DNA from: Burkholderia ambifaria AMMD | GTDB lineage: Bacteria > Pseudomonadota > Gammaproteobacteria > Burkholderiales > Burkholderiaceae | DNA: 64,000 nt | Direction: 5' to 3' | Assembly (NCBI RefSeq): GCF_000203915.1 | Contig: NC_008390.1 | Location: forward strand, 1-64,000 | In this document: positions 52,225-60,717 of the stretch, in pieces | How positions within the stretch are numbered: the stretch's first letter is position 1 | Layout of the letters: every line of letters begins with the position of its first letter | Translations under genes and position numbers: made by a program | Notes under the pieces: generated by a model | The model's input: the letters and a program-made list of their open reading frames with translations, nothing else | Database searches by the model: none | What the model was told of the DNA's origin: nothing

Positions 52225-52731
52225 TCATTTCTGCGTCGAGGGTTGCATCACGGCCGTCAGGTCGACCTGGCCGTCTTCCTTCAGCCCGGTCACGTGGGCT
52301 TCGCCGACCTGCACCTTGAACTGCCGGCGCGCGTCGTCGAGCCACTGCGTCCACACCGGGAACGGCACGTTCTTCAACTGGATCTGCACGCCGTTGCCGA
52401 CGACCTGCACCTGCGCGCCCTGCAGCCCGTGATCGGACAGCGACGCGGTGAGCGCATCCTTCAGCGCGAGGCCGGTCGGCGCGACGCCTTGCGCGGCGGC
52501 CGTCAGCGATTTCGCTTCGTTGGCCTGCGCGGTCATCTGCGCGAGTTCGCTGCGCATCGTCGGCAGCTCGCGCCGGATGCGCGCGCGGCCTTCCTGCGCG
52601 GGCGACCACAGCACCGAATACGCGATCGCGACGGCCAGCACGGCACCGCCCCAGCCGAGCAGCGTCCGCTCGCGCTGCGAGCGCTCGCCCCAGAACTGGG
52701 CCAGCGTCTGGGTCAGTTGTTCGGTCTTCAT
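52225..52731 (-). CDS. gspM: Type II secretion protein GspM
   Basis: 168-residue bitopic membrane protein of the secretion platform. A short cytoplasmic N-terminus (MKTEQLTQTLAQFWGERSQRE, split at the helix), one helix (GGAVLAVAIAYSVLW) and a periplasmic ferredoxin-like domain. The start overlaps the gspL stop by four bases. Confidence 0.88.
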   Translation of the reverse strand: MKTEQLTQTLAQFWGERSQRERTLLGWGGAVLAVAIAYSVLWSPAQEGRARIRRELPTMRSELAQMTAQANEAKSLTAAAQGVAPTGLALKDALTASLSDHGLQGAQVQVVGNGVQIQLKNVPFPVWTQWLDDARRQFKVQVGEAHVTGLKEDGQVDLTAVMQPSTQK

Positions 52732-54098
52732 GGGCGGCTCCGGATGGTCCATTTGCCGGTGCTGCTGTCGACTTCGCCAGCGAGCCCGTTGCGCGCGAGA
52801 CGCTGCGGGAAATCGGGGTCGACCTTGACCTCCGGCTTGAAGCCGACGTCGAGCCGCCGGTCGTGATAATCGAGCGACGCGATGCCGTTCAGCGGCAGCG
52901 CGCCCATCGAACGCGACAGCCCGCTCGACAGCGCGAGGAAGTCGTTCGGCGACAGCTCGCCCGCCGCGAGGCGCAGCTGATCGAGCTGGCGCTGCATCTG
53001 CGCGGGCGGATCGAGCACAGTCGTGGTCTTCGGGAAGGCGGACAGGAGCGTCTCGGTGATCTGCGCGGACAGCGCATCGCGCTCGCGCGACAGCTTCCAC
53101 CAGTGCAGGTTCATCCCGATCACCGCGACGCCGAGCGTTGCCGCGACGAGGGCGATCGGCACGCGCAGGCGCTTCATCGTCGCGCGGTCGAAGCGCCACG
53201 GCTGCGACTCGAATTCGAACTGGCAGAGATCGAAGCGCTCGGCGAGCGCACGCCGCGCGAACGTATCGAACGGCAGCGGCTGCGCACCCGGCAGCAGCGG
53301 GCCGTCGGTGCGGCCGACCGACGCGAGCCGCGGCTCCGCGCCCGGCTCGCCGAGTTCGTACAGTTCGACGTCGCCGCCGCCCGCGAGCGCGGCCAGCGTG
53401 CCGGCGGCCCGCGACGCGGGCGCCGCGAAACCCTCGCCGAGCGCGCCGCGCGCGATCGCGAGTTCGAGACGCGGCGCACCGGCCGCGACCGGCAGCGCGC
53501 CGGCTTCGACGAGCGCCGGTTCGACCGTGGTCGCCAGCCCGAGCACCGCGGCCACGGCCGTCGGGCGGCCGGCCGGTGCGGTCGCGAGCGTGATCGCGTC
53601 GGCCTTGGCGGCCTCACCGTCGACAGGCGCGTCGAGCGGCGCTTGCGCCGGCTCGCGCGGCGCCGGCAGGCAGCGCGTCGCGGGTACCGCGCTCAGGCGC
53701 CGATGGCCGGCCGCGGCGAACGCGTCGCAGATCGTACGGAACCACGCGCGGTCGACGACGGCCAGCACGCGACGGCCATCGGGCAGCGCGACCGGGTCGA
53801 GCGCGATATGGCAGCCGAGCGGATCCTGGATCAGCTGATCCTCGACGATGTTGGGCAGCGCCTGGCGCAGCTTCGGCCCCTTGAGCGGCGGCACGGTCGT
53901 GGCGAGCAGCAGCACGTCGCGCGCGGCGACGATCAGCCGCGTCTCGTTCGCGCGCGGCAGCAGCGCGAGCGCGGCGTGGCCCGCGCGCTGCACCTGGCCG
54001 GCCTTGTCCACGAGCGTGAACGGCAGCTCGGGCCACTGCCATTCCTGCAACGGCACGGCCGGCTCGCGCGGCGGCAAAGAAACAATCAGCGTGCTCAA
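52728..54098 (-). CDS. gspL: Type II secretion protein GspL
   Basis: 456-residue platform protein that links the GspE ATPase to the membrane. It has a large cytoplasmic actin-like domain, one helix near 315-335 (VPIALVAATLGVAVIGMNL) and a periplasmic C-terminal domain. Between gspK and gspM. Confidence 0.9.
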   Translation of the reverse strand: MSTLIVSLPPREPAVPLQEWQWPELPFTLVDKAGQVQRAGHAALALLPRANETRLIVAARDVLLLATTVPPLKGPKLRQALPNIVEDQLIQDPLGCHIALDPVALPDGRRVLAVVDRAWFRTICDAFAAAGHRRLSAVPATRCLPAPREPAQAPLDAPVDGEAAKADAITLATAPAGRPTAVAAVLGLATTVEPALVEAGALPVAAGAPRLELAIARGALGEGFAAPASRAAGTLAALAGGGDVELYELGEPGAEPRLASVGRTDGPLLPGAQPLPFDTFARRALAERFDLCQFEFESQPWRFDRATMKRLRVPIALVAATLGVAVIGMNLHWWKLSRERDALSAQITETLLSAFPKTTTVLDPPAQMQRQLDQLRLAAGELSPNDFLALSSGLSRSMGALPLNGIASLDYHDRRLDVGFKPEVKVDPDFPQRLARNGLAGEVDSSTGKWTIRSRP

Positions 54099-54122
54099 GA
54101 GCTCCTCTCCCGGATGGCGTCG

Positions 54123-55250
54123 TTATAGCTGGTCGCGGACGCGCACGACCCGCGTCGAGTGCGTGGTCGGATCACGATACACGAGCGAGGTGCGATCCAC
54201 CTCCGCGCGATCGTGCTGGATCCGGCCATGCACGATGAAATAGCTGGAATTGACGTCGACGAGGCTCGAGTCGATCGTCACGTTCGGCGCGCCGGCACCG
54301 CGCAGCGCGAGCTGCACGTCGCCGACGTTGCGGAAGAACACGGTCTCGCGGCGCGACACGAGCGCCTGCGCGGACGACACGCTCATCCCCGGCACCAGCG
54401 CCGCGATCACCTCGGCCGGCGCGGTGTTCATATTCACCGGCGTCGTGGTCGGCAGCACGGTGACGAACGGGCGCAGCCGCGCGACCATCTCGGGCGTCAC
54501 ACCGTCGACGTCGAGCAGGTTGTCGACGCCCGACATCACGAGCGGCGCAGGGCCGCGCTCGCCGTCCGACATCCCCGGCTCGTCGGTGAAGTTGCCGGCC
54601 TGCATGTCGCCGCCGGCCACCGGCGCGGTCGCGGCCGTACCGGCGCCGGGCAGCGTCGGCGTCTGGAAGCGCGTCGCCGAATGCATCAGGCCCGCGCGCA
54701 TGTGCAGCGCGATCCGCTTCGCGAACGCGCCGTCGTAGCCGAGCGTCGTCAGCAGCCGCTGGAACGCCTGCAGCTGCATCACGTTGAGCTGCAGCACGCC
54801 GGGCGCCGGCGACGACACGAGATTGCGCAGGTTGTACTTCGCCTGCGCGTCCTCGATCGAGCCGGACAGGTAGGTGTCTTCGCCGCCGTTGTCGTTCGGC
54901 GCGCCGATCCGGCCGAGGAAGTCCGACAGCTTGGTCTTCGCGATCGGCACGGCCCAGATGCCGCCCAGATAGGTGATGCCGGGCGCCGTGTCGCCCTCGG
55001 AGCGCAGGATCATGCGCGTCCAGTCGAGCGCGCCGCGCGCGACCCACTGCGCCTGCGCGATCACGCGCTGGTTCTCGATCCGGCGAATCTGCACCTGCTG
55101 GCGCCACAGCATCCCCGACACGAGGATCGCCGACAGCGCGACGACGAGCAGCGCGGTGATGATCGCCGCGCCGCGCTCGCGGCGGGCGGGCGTGCTTGCG
55201 GGCGGGCGGCCGGCGAAGCGGGAACGGGGAGGGCGCGCGCGCATCGTCAT
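54123..55250 (-). CDS. gspK: Type II secretion minor pseudopilin GspK
   Basis: 375-residue pseudopilin at the pilus tip. The prepilin leader is long and Arg-rich, cleaving at RRERG before AAIITALLVVALSAI. The large soluble domain contains the helix-hairpin-like QALVSRRETVFFRNV segment. The start overlaps the gspJ stop by four bases; the longer frame upstream is shadow of gspJ. Confidence 0.9.
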   Translation of the reverse strand: MTMRARPPRSRFAGRPPASTPARRERGAAIITALLVVALSAILVSGMLWRQQVQIRRIENQRVIAQAQWVARGALDWTRMILRSEGDTAPGITYLGGIWAVPIAKTKLSDFLGRIGAPNDNGGEDTYLSGSIEDAQAKYNLRNLVSSPAPGVLQLNVMQLQAFQRLLTTLGYDGAFAKRIALHMRAGLMHSATRFQTPTLPGAGTAATAPVAGGDMQAGNFTDEPGMSDGERGPAPLVMSGVDNLLDVDGVTPEMVARLRPFVTVLPTTTPVNMNTAPAEVIAALVPGMSVSSAQALVSRRETVFFRNVGDVQLALRGAGAPNVTIDSSLVDVNSSYFIVHGRIQHDRAEVDRTSLVYRDPTTHSTRVVRVRDQL

Positions 55251-55951
55251 TCCCCGACGAGGAAGATGCGCGTGACGGGCACGCGCAGCGACGTCGCGCC
55301 GATGCTGACCTGCAGCCCCGTCACCGCGCGTGTCGGCGGCGCGTTGCCGATCTGCGGCACCTTCAGCGCATCGTTGTTCTGCGCCAGCGCGTCGTTGGCC
55401 GTCTGCAGGTTGGTAGTCCAGCCGACGCGCGGCACGTACAGCTTCGCGTCGATCGCACCGACGCCGCCCATCAGCGCGACCCAGCTCCAGCCGTCGACGC
55501 CGCTGTCCTTCAGCACGTCGCGCAAGCGGTTCGCATCGGCGAGCGGCGGCGATGCATAGCGCACGACGCGCCCGCCGGCGATCCGGTAGCGGACCACCTG
55601 CAGCCGCGGCGCGGCGCCGGCCAAGTCGAGCGTGCGGACGATCTGCAGCGTATTGCCGGCGACGCCGATCGCCGGCTGGCCGGCTTCGTCGTCGGTCGCG
55701 GCGAGCCGCGCGTCGATGCGCATCTGGTCGAACATCTGCGCGAACACACGCTCGTCTTCCATCGCGGACGCGACCTTGTCGCGGCCGCGCATGATCTGGT
55801 CGAGCCCGCGCCACGCGAGGATCGCGACCACCGCGAGGATCGCGATCGCGATCATCAGTTCGATCAGCGTGAAGCCGCGCACGCGGCGCGAGCCGGCGAA
55901 ACGCATGGGCCGACGCCGCATCGGCGCGTCAGAGCGGACGGCTGGTTTCAT
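55247..55951 (-). CDS. gspJ: Type II secretion minor pseudopilin GspJ
   Basis: 234 residues with prepilin cleavage site VRG before FTLIELMIAIAILAVVAIL and a soluble domain. The first ATG overlaps gspI by 23 bases; the ATGs at 55921 and 55906 are equally possible and give a leader of more usual length. Confidence 0.9.
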   Translation of the reverse strand: MKPAVRSDAPMRRRPMRFAGSRRVRGFTLIELMIAIAILAVVAILAWRGLDQIMRGRDKVASAMEDERVFAQMFDQMRIDARLAATDDEAGQPAIGVAGNTLQIVRTLDLAGAAPRLQVVRYRIAGGRVVRYASPPLADANRLRDVLKDSGVDGWSWVALMGGVGAIDAKLYVPRVGWTTNLQTANDALAQNNDALKVPQIGNAPPTRAVTGLQVSIGATSLRVPVTRIFLVGE

Positions 55952-56336
55952 TCGCGACCACCGTCACCATTTGCGCGAGCACGCCGGGATGCCCCGGCAT
56001 GCTCACCGAAATCTGCACGCGCCGGAACACCGGGTTCGGCGTCGTGCGCACGCGCTGCGTGCAGACCATCTGCACGTTGCCTTGCGAACAATCGAAACTC
56101 TGCTCGCCGACTTCCGGCCACGCATGCGTGAGCCGCAGCTGCGCGAGCGCGTTGTCGGCGCTCCACCCGGCCAGCAGCCGGTGGTGGAGATCGGATGCGT
56201 TGTTCGCCATCGTGCCGACCGCGCGGATCGACGCGGCGAGCGCGACCGCGATGATCGCGAGCGCGACCAGCACCTCGATCATCGTGAAGCCTCGGGAGCC
56301 GGAAGCCGGGAAGGGCGGGCGACGACGCATCGTCAT
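55929..56336 (-). CDS. gspI: Type II secretion minor pseudopilin GspI
   Basis: 135 residues, prepilin site SRG before FTMIEVLVALAIIAVALA. The conserved minor-pseudopilin tail (RRVQISVSMPG) is present. Overlaps gspH by four bases. Confidence 0.92.
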   Translation of the reverse strand: MTMRRRPPFPASGSRGFTMIEVLVALAIIAVALAASIRAVGTMANNASDLHHRLLAGWSADNALAQLRLTHAWPEVGEQSFDCSQGNVQMVCTQRVRTTPNPVFRRVQISVSMPGHPGVLAQMVTVVANETSRPL

Positions 56337-56881
56337 TGCACCTCGTACCGGCCGTTGCCGGTGCCGACGATCGTCGCGCTGCCGACCGCCGAATGCAGCG
56401 TCACGCGCACCGGCATGTCGACGCTTTCGGTGCCGAACACCACGGTGCTCGCGTGCGTGTCCGACCCCGGATAATCGATTTCGGCGCCCGTGACGCCACC
56501 GTCCCAGTCGCGCGGGCGCAGCAGGTCGTCACGCAGCGTGCGCCAGCCGTCGGGCGAACTCACGTCGAAACGAAAGCCGTGCGCGGTCGGCTGCCACGCG
56601 ATCGGGCGCGCGCGCACCTGCGCTTCGTCGCCCGCCGTCTCGAACAGCAGCGCGATGCGCTGCGCTTCCTCGCGCAGGTCGGTGCGCGGATTGCGCGTGA
56701 GCGACAGCGACGCGAGCGACACCAGCAGGCCCGCGATCACGAGCACGACCAGCATCTCGAGCAGCGTGAAGCCGCGTGCACGCGTGCGTGCCGCGGTCAC
56801 GGCCGCGCCGCGACGCACGCGGCGGTCGCGGGCAGCGCGGCGAGCGCGAGCGGAGCGCAGGGGCGTGCGAAGGGCGGGCAT
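56333..56881 (-). CDS. gspH: Type II secretion minor pseudopilin GspH
   Basis: 182 residues as drawn, prepilin site ARG before FTLLEMLVVLVIAGLLVSL, then a GspH-type soluble domain. The Arg/Ala-rich leader of 37 residues is unusually long; an in-frame GTG at 56800 would give a ten-residue leader and 155 residues and may be the real start. Confidence 0.88.
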   Translation of the reverse strand: MPALRTPLRSARARRAARDRRVRRGAAVTAARTRARGFTLLEMLVVLVIAGLLVSLASLSLTRNPRTDLREEAQRIALLFETAGDEAQVRARPIAWQPTAHGFRFDVSSPDGWRTLRDDLLRPRDWDGGVTGAEIDYPGSDTHASTVVFGTESVDMPVRVTLHSAVGSATIVGTGNGRYEVQ

Positions 56882-56924
56882 GAAATGAAGAACGGGGACG
56901 ATCGTCGGATCGGTCGATGCCGAC

Positions 56925-57377
56925 TTACTGCCACGAACCGATATCGGAATCGTTGCTTTCGCCGCCTTCCTTGCCGTCGGCGCCGTAGCTGAACACGTCG
57001 ATCTCGCCGTGCACGCCCGGGTTCAGGTACTTGTACCCGTTGCCCCACGGATCGTTCGGCAGGCGCTCGAGATAGCCGCCGTCCTTCCAGTTGTTCGGGA
57101 TCGGATCGGTGGACGGCTTCTGGATCAGCGCGTTCAGGCCCTGCTCCTGGGTCGGATAGCGGCCGTTGTCGAGACGGTACAGCTTGAGCGCCTGCATGAT
57201 CGTGCCGATGTCCTGCTTCGCGGCGATACGGCGCGCCTCATCGGGACGGCTCATGATCTTCGGCACGATCAGTGCCGCCAGGATCCCGAGGATCGCGACC
57301 ACCACCATGATCTCGATCAGCGTGAAACCGCGCTGACGGCGCACGGCCGCATTACGGCGAGTGATCCACGTTTGCAT
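56925..57377 (-). CDS. gspG: Type II secretion major pseudopilin GspG
   Basis: 150 residues, prepilin site QRG before [19 protein letters not shown], and the conserved tail [14 protein letters not shown] with calcium-site residues (SNDSDIGSW). First gene of the gspG-N run, divergent from gspC. Confidence 0.96.
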   Translation of the reverse strand: MQTWITRRNAAVRRQRGFTLIEIMVVVAILGILAALIVPKIMSRPDEARRIAAKQDIGTIMQALKLYRLDNGRYPTQEQGLNALIQKPSTDPIPNNWKDGGYLERLPNDPWGNGYKYLNPGVHGEIDVFSYGADGKEGGESNDSDIGSWQ

Positions 57378-57554
57378 GACTGACTACCTCTTTCCAAAAA
57401 ATATCGTCGATTGAGTGACGCACCCGGCGCATCGCGAACGTTTGCCTGACGGCAAGCTTCCGATTCCCCGGGCGCGGAGCACGCATTGTAAGGCGCGCAT
57501 TGCCGAGGGCTTTCACCCAACGCAAATTTCATATACATCCGTACAATAGCGCGC

Positions 57555-57965
57555 ATGAACGCGCTCTCGATCCGGATCCTCTCCCTCGCCCTCTTCGCGG
57601 GTTTGTGCGCGACGGCCACCTACTGGGTCGTCACGCTGTCGGCCCGCGAAGCGCCGCTGCCCGCCGCCGCCGCGCGGTTGCCGATCCGCACCGAGGACGC
57701 CGCCGCGCTCTTCGGCGGACAGCTCGACAAGAATCCCGTGCAGGACATCCACCTGTTCGGCATTCTGTCGCTCGGTCGTGGCGCCGCCGCGATCGTCGGT
57801 ATCGGTGGCGAGCCGCCGCGTGCGGTGTCGCTCGGCGCGGAGCTCACGTCCGGCGCGAAGCTGGCCGAAGTCCGCAGCCGCTCGATCATCATCGACCGCA
57901 ACGGCGCCCGCGCCGAAGTCCAGCTCCCCGCGAACACGCCGTCCCCCGCGATCTACATGCGTTGA
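57555..57965 (+). CDS. gspC: Type II secretion protein GspC, short form
   Basis: 136-residue inner-membrane protein that connects the platform to the secretin. One N-terminal helix (LSLALFAGLCATATYWVV) and the HR domain (DIHLFGILSLGRGAAAIVGI, GAKLAEVRSRSIIIDRNGAR) are present. The C-terminal PDZ or coiled-coil domain of 270-300 residue relatives is missing. It is on the opposite strand to all other gsp genes, between gspF and gspG. A TACAAT lies only eight bases before the ATG. Confidence 0.85.
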   Translation: MNALSIRILSLALFAGLCATATYWVVTLSAREAPLPAAAARLPIRTEDAAALFGGQLDKNPVQDIHLFGILSLGRGAAAIVGIGGEPPRAVSLGAELTSGAKLAEVRSRSIIIDRNGARAEVQLPANTPSPAIYMR

Positions 57966-57995
57966 ACGGTGGCGACCTGACCAGCGGTCAGGCCG

Positions 57996-59213
57996 TCACT
58001 GCACCATGTTGTTCAGCTCGATGATCGGCAGCATCACGGCCAGCACGATCACGAGCACGATGCCGCCCATCGCGAGGATCAGCAGCGGCTCGAGCAGGCT
58101 CGTCAGGAACATCGTGCGCCGCTCGAGCTCGCGCGCCTCGCCTTCCGCCGCGCGGTCGAGCATCGTCGTCACGTCGCCCGTCGCTTCGCCGGAACGGATT
58201 AGGTGCACGAGCACCGGCGGGAATGTCTTCACGTTGTTCAGCGCGCGCGACAGCGCGGAGCCTTCGCGCACGCGCACGATCGCATCGTCGATGTTCGCGC
58301 GCATCGCGCGGTTCGACAGCGTCTCGCCGGCCGCCTGCAACGCGCGCAGGATCGGCACGCCGGCCGCGGTCAGGATCCCGAGCGTGCTTGCGAAGCGCAC
58401 CGTGTTGTAGCCGCGCACGAGCTTGCCCGCGAGCGGCGCGGTCAGCACCCAGCGGTCGAACGCGAGCCGCGGCCCGTCGCGCGACAGTGTCGCCTTCACG
58501 AACCACACGACGAGCGCGACCGTGATCAGGATCGCCCACCACCAGTGCCGCACGAACTCCGACAGCGCCATCATCACGACCGTGAGAATGGGCAGTTGCT
58601 GCTTCGTGCTCGCGAACACGTTGACGACCTGCGGCACGACATAGCTCAGCAGGAACGTGACGATGCCGAATGCGATCAGCGTGACGATCCCCGGATACGT
58701 GAACGCCAGCAGGATCTTCTGCTTCAGCGCGTTGCTCTGTTCGATGTAGTCGGCGAGGCGCGACAGCACGATGCCGAGCTTGCCGGTGTGCTCGCCCGCC
58801 GCGACGAGCGCGCGGTAGATTTCCGGGAAGTCGCGCGGATGCTGGCCCAGCGCATTCGCGAGCGAATGGCCGCCGAGCACTTCTGCACGGATCGCGGCCA
58901 TCAGCTCGCGGATGTAGTCGCGTTCGGCCTGCTCGGTCAGCACGCCGAGCGCCTCGTCGAGCGGCAGCCCCGCGATCAGCAGGCTCGCGAGCTGGCGCGT
59001 GAGGATCGCCTGTTCGCGCTGCGACAGCTTGCGGCCGAACGCGAGGCGCTGCGAACGCGCGCCGCGGGTCGCACTGGCGGCCGGCTCGACGACGAGCGGC
59101 GTGAGCCCCTGCGTGCGCAGCTGGCCGCGCGCGCCGCGCGCACTGTCGGCATCGATCACGCCTTTCTGCGGTCGCCCCGCCGAATCGATGGCTTCGAAAC
59201 GGAATGCCGGCAT
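57996..59213 (-). CDS. gspF: Type II secretion inner-membrane protein GspF
   Basis: 405-residue polytopic platform protein with two repeated T2SF domains (LARQLASLLIAGLPLDEALG; FASTLGILTAAGVPILRALQ) and three to four membrane helices. Starts four bases after the gspE stop. Confidence 0.95.
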   Translation of the reverse strand: MPAFRFEAIDSAGRPQKGVIDADSARGARGQLRTQGLTPLVVEPAASATRGARSQRLAFGRKLSQREQAILTRQLASLLIAGLPLDEALGVLTEQAERDYIRELMAAIRAEVLGGHSLANALGQHPRDFPEIYRALVAAGEHTGKLGIVLSRLADYIEQSNALKQKILLAFTYPGIVTLIAFGIVTFLLSYVVPQVVNVFASTKQQLPILTVVMMALSEFVRHWWWAILITVALVVWFVKATLSRDGPRLAFDRWVLTAPLAGKLVRGYNTVRFASTLGILTAAGVPILRALQAAGETLSNRAMRANIDDAIVRVREGSALSRALNNVKTFPPVLVHLIRSGEATGDVTTMLDRAAEGEARELERRTMFLTSLLEPLLILAMGGIVLVIVLAVMLPIIELNNMVQ

Positions 59214-59217
59214 CGCG

Positions 59218-60717
59218 CTATGCGCCTCCCGTCACGCGCAGCACTTCCTCGAGCGACGTCGCGCCGGCCGCGAGCCAGCGCTCGGCGTCGTCGCGCAGCG
59301 TGCGCATCCCTTGTGCGCGGCCCGTGGCGAGAATCTCCGCATCGGCCGCGTTGCGGTGGATCAGCGCGCGGATCGAATCGTCGATCAGCAGCAGTTCGTA
59401 TACCCCCCGCCGGCCCGCATAGCCCGAATGTCCGCACCGGTCGCAGCCGACCGGATGCCACACGGTGCGGCCGTCCTCGTGCCGCTCTTCCTTGCAGGCT
59501 GGGCAGAGCTGGCGCACCAGACGCTGCGCGAGCACGCCGAGCAGCGACGACGCGAGCAGGTACGGCTCGACGCCCATGTCGGTCAGGCGCGTGACGGCCG
59601 AGGCCGCATCGTTGGTGTGCAGCGTCGCGAGCACGAGGTGGCCCGTGAGCGAGGCCTGCACCGCGATCTGCGCGGTTTCGAGGTCACGGATTTCGCCGAT
59701 CATGATCACGTCCGGATCCTGACGCAGGATCGAACGCAGCGCACGGGCAAAGGTCATCCCGATCCGCTCGTTCACCTGCGTCTGGCCGATGCCGGACAGG
59801 TCGTATTCGATCGGATCCTCGACGGTCATGATGTTGGTCGTCGCCGTTTCGAGCCGCGACATCGACGCATAGAGCGTGGTCGTCTTGCCCGAGCCGGTCG
59901 GGCCCGTCACCAGCACGATCCCGTGCGGGCGGCCGATCAGCTTGTCGAACTGGACGAGCGTGTCGCGGCCCATCCCGAGCGCTTCGAGGTTCAGGCGCTG
60001 CGCATCCTTTTCCAGCAGACGGAGCACCGCGCGCTCGCCGTGCCCGGTCGGCAGCGTCGACACCCGCACGTCGACCGGCCGGCCGCCGACGCGCAGCGTG
60101 ATGCGGCCGTCCTGCGGCAGGCGTTTCTCGGCGATGTCGAGCTGCGCCATGATCTTGATCCGCGAGATCAGCGCGCCGTGCAGCGCCTTCTTCGGCCGCA
60201 CGACGTCGCGCAGCGTGCCGTCGACGCGAAACCGCACGACCGACGCGTTCTCGAACGGCTCGATGTGAATGTCCGATGCCTGTTCGCGCGCCGCTTGCGT
60301 GAGCAGCGCGTTGATCATCCGGATGATCGGCGCGTCGTCTTCCGATTCGAGCAGATCTTCGACTTCGGGGATGTCCTGCATCAGTCGCGACAGGTCGACT
60401 TCGCCTTCGACCTCGCCGACGACCTGCGCGGCGCTGCCGTCCTGGCGCGCGTACGCCTGGTTGATCGCCTGCGCGAGCTCGTCGGCCGGCACGCGGTGCA
60501 CGGAAATCGAGCCGAAGTTGCGCGCGATTTCGGCGAGCGCCGCATCGTTCGTGCGCTCGCTGATCCACACCTCGAGCGTGTCGTCGAGCTGATGCGCGAT
60601 CAGTACCTGGCCGCTCTTCGCGAAGCCGTACGGCAACAGGCGCGCGGCGAGCGGTGACGGCGGCTGCCGTTCGCCCGGCGCGCCGTCCTGGGTCGAGGAC
60701 GCGAGCACGTTGCTCAC
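59218..60717 (-). CDS. gspE: Type II secretion ATPase GspE
   Basis: 499-residue cytoplasmic ATPase that powers pseudopilus assembly. N1E/N2E domains are followed by Walker A VTGPTGSGKTTTLY near 258, Asp box TVEDPIEY, Walker B IMIGEIRDLETA, His box LATLHTNDA, and a zinc-binding pair CPAC...CDRC near 395-420. The start is the GTG at 60717, overlapping the gspD stop (GTGA); the longer frame is gspD shadow. Confidence 0.95.
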   Translation of the reverse strand: MSNVLASSTQDGAPGERQPPSPLAARLLPYGFAKSGQVLIAHQLDDTLEVWISERTNDAALAEIARNFGSISVHRVPADELAQAINQAYARQDGSAAQVVGEVEGEVDLSRLMQDIPEVEDLLESEDDAPIIRMINALLTQAAREQASDIHIEPFENASVVRFRVDGTLRDVVRPKKALHGALISRIKIMAQLDIAEKRLPQDGRITLRVGGRPVDVRVSTLPTGHGERAVLRLLEKDAQRLNLEALGMGRDTLVQFDKLIGRPHGIVLVTGPTGSGKTTTLYASMSRLETATTNIMTVEDPIEYDLSGIGQTQVNERIGMTFARALRSILRQDPDVIMIGEIRDLETAQIAVQASLTGHLVLATLHTNDAASAVTRLTDMGVEPYLLASSLLGVLAQRLVRQLCPACKEERHEDGRTVWHPVGCDRCGHSGYAGRRGVYELLLIDDSIRALIHRNAADAEILATGRAQGMRTLRDDAERWLAAGATSLEEVLRVTGGA

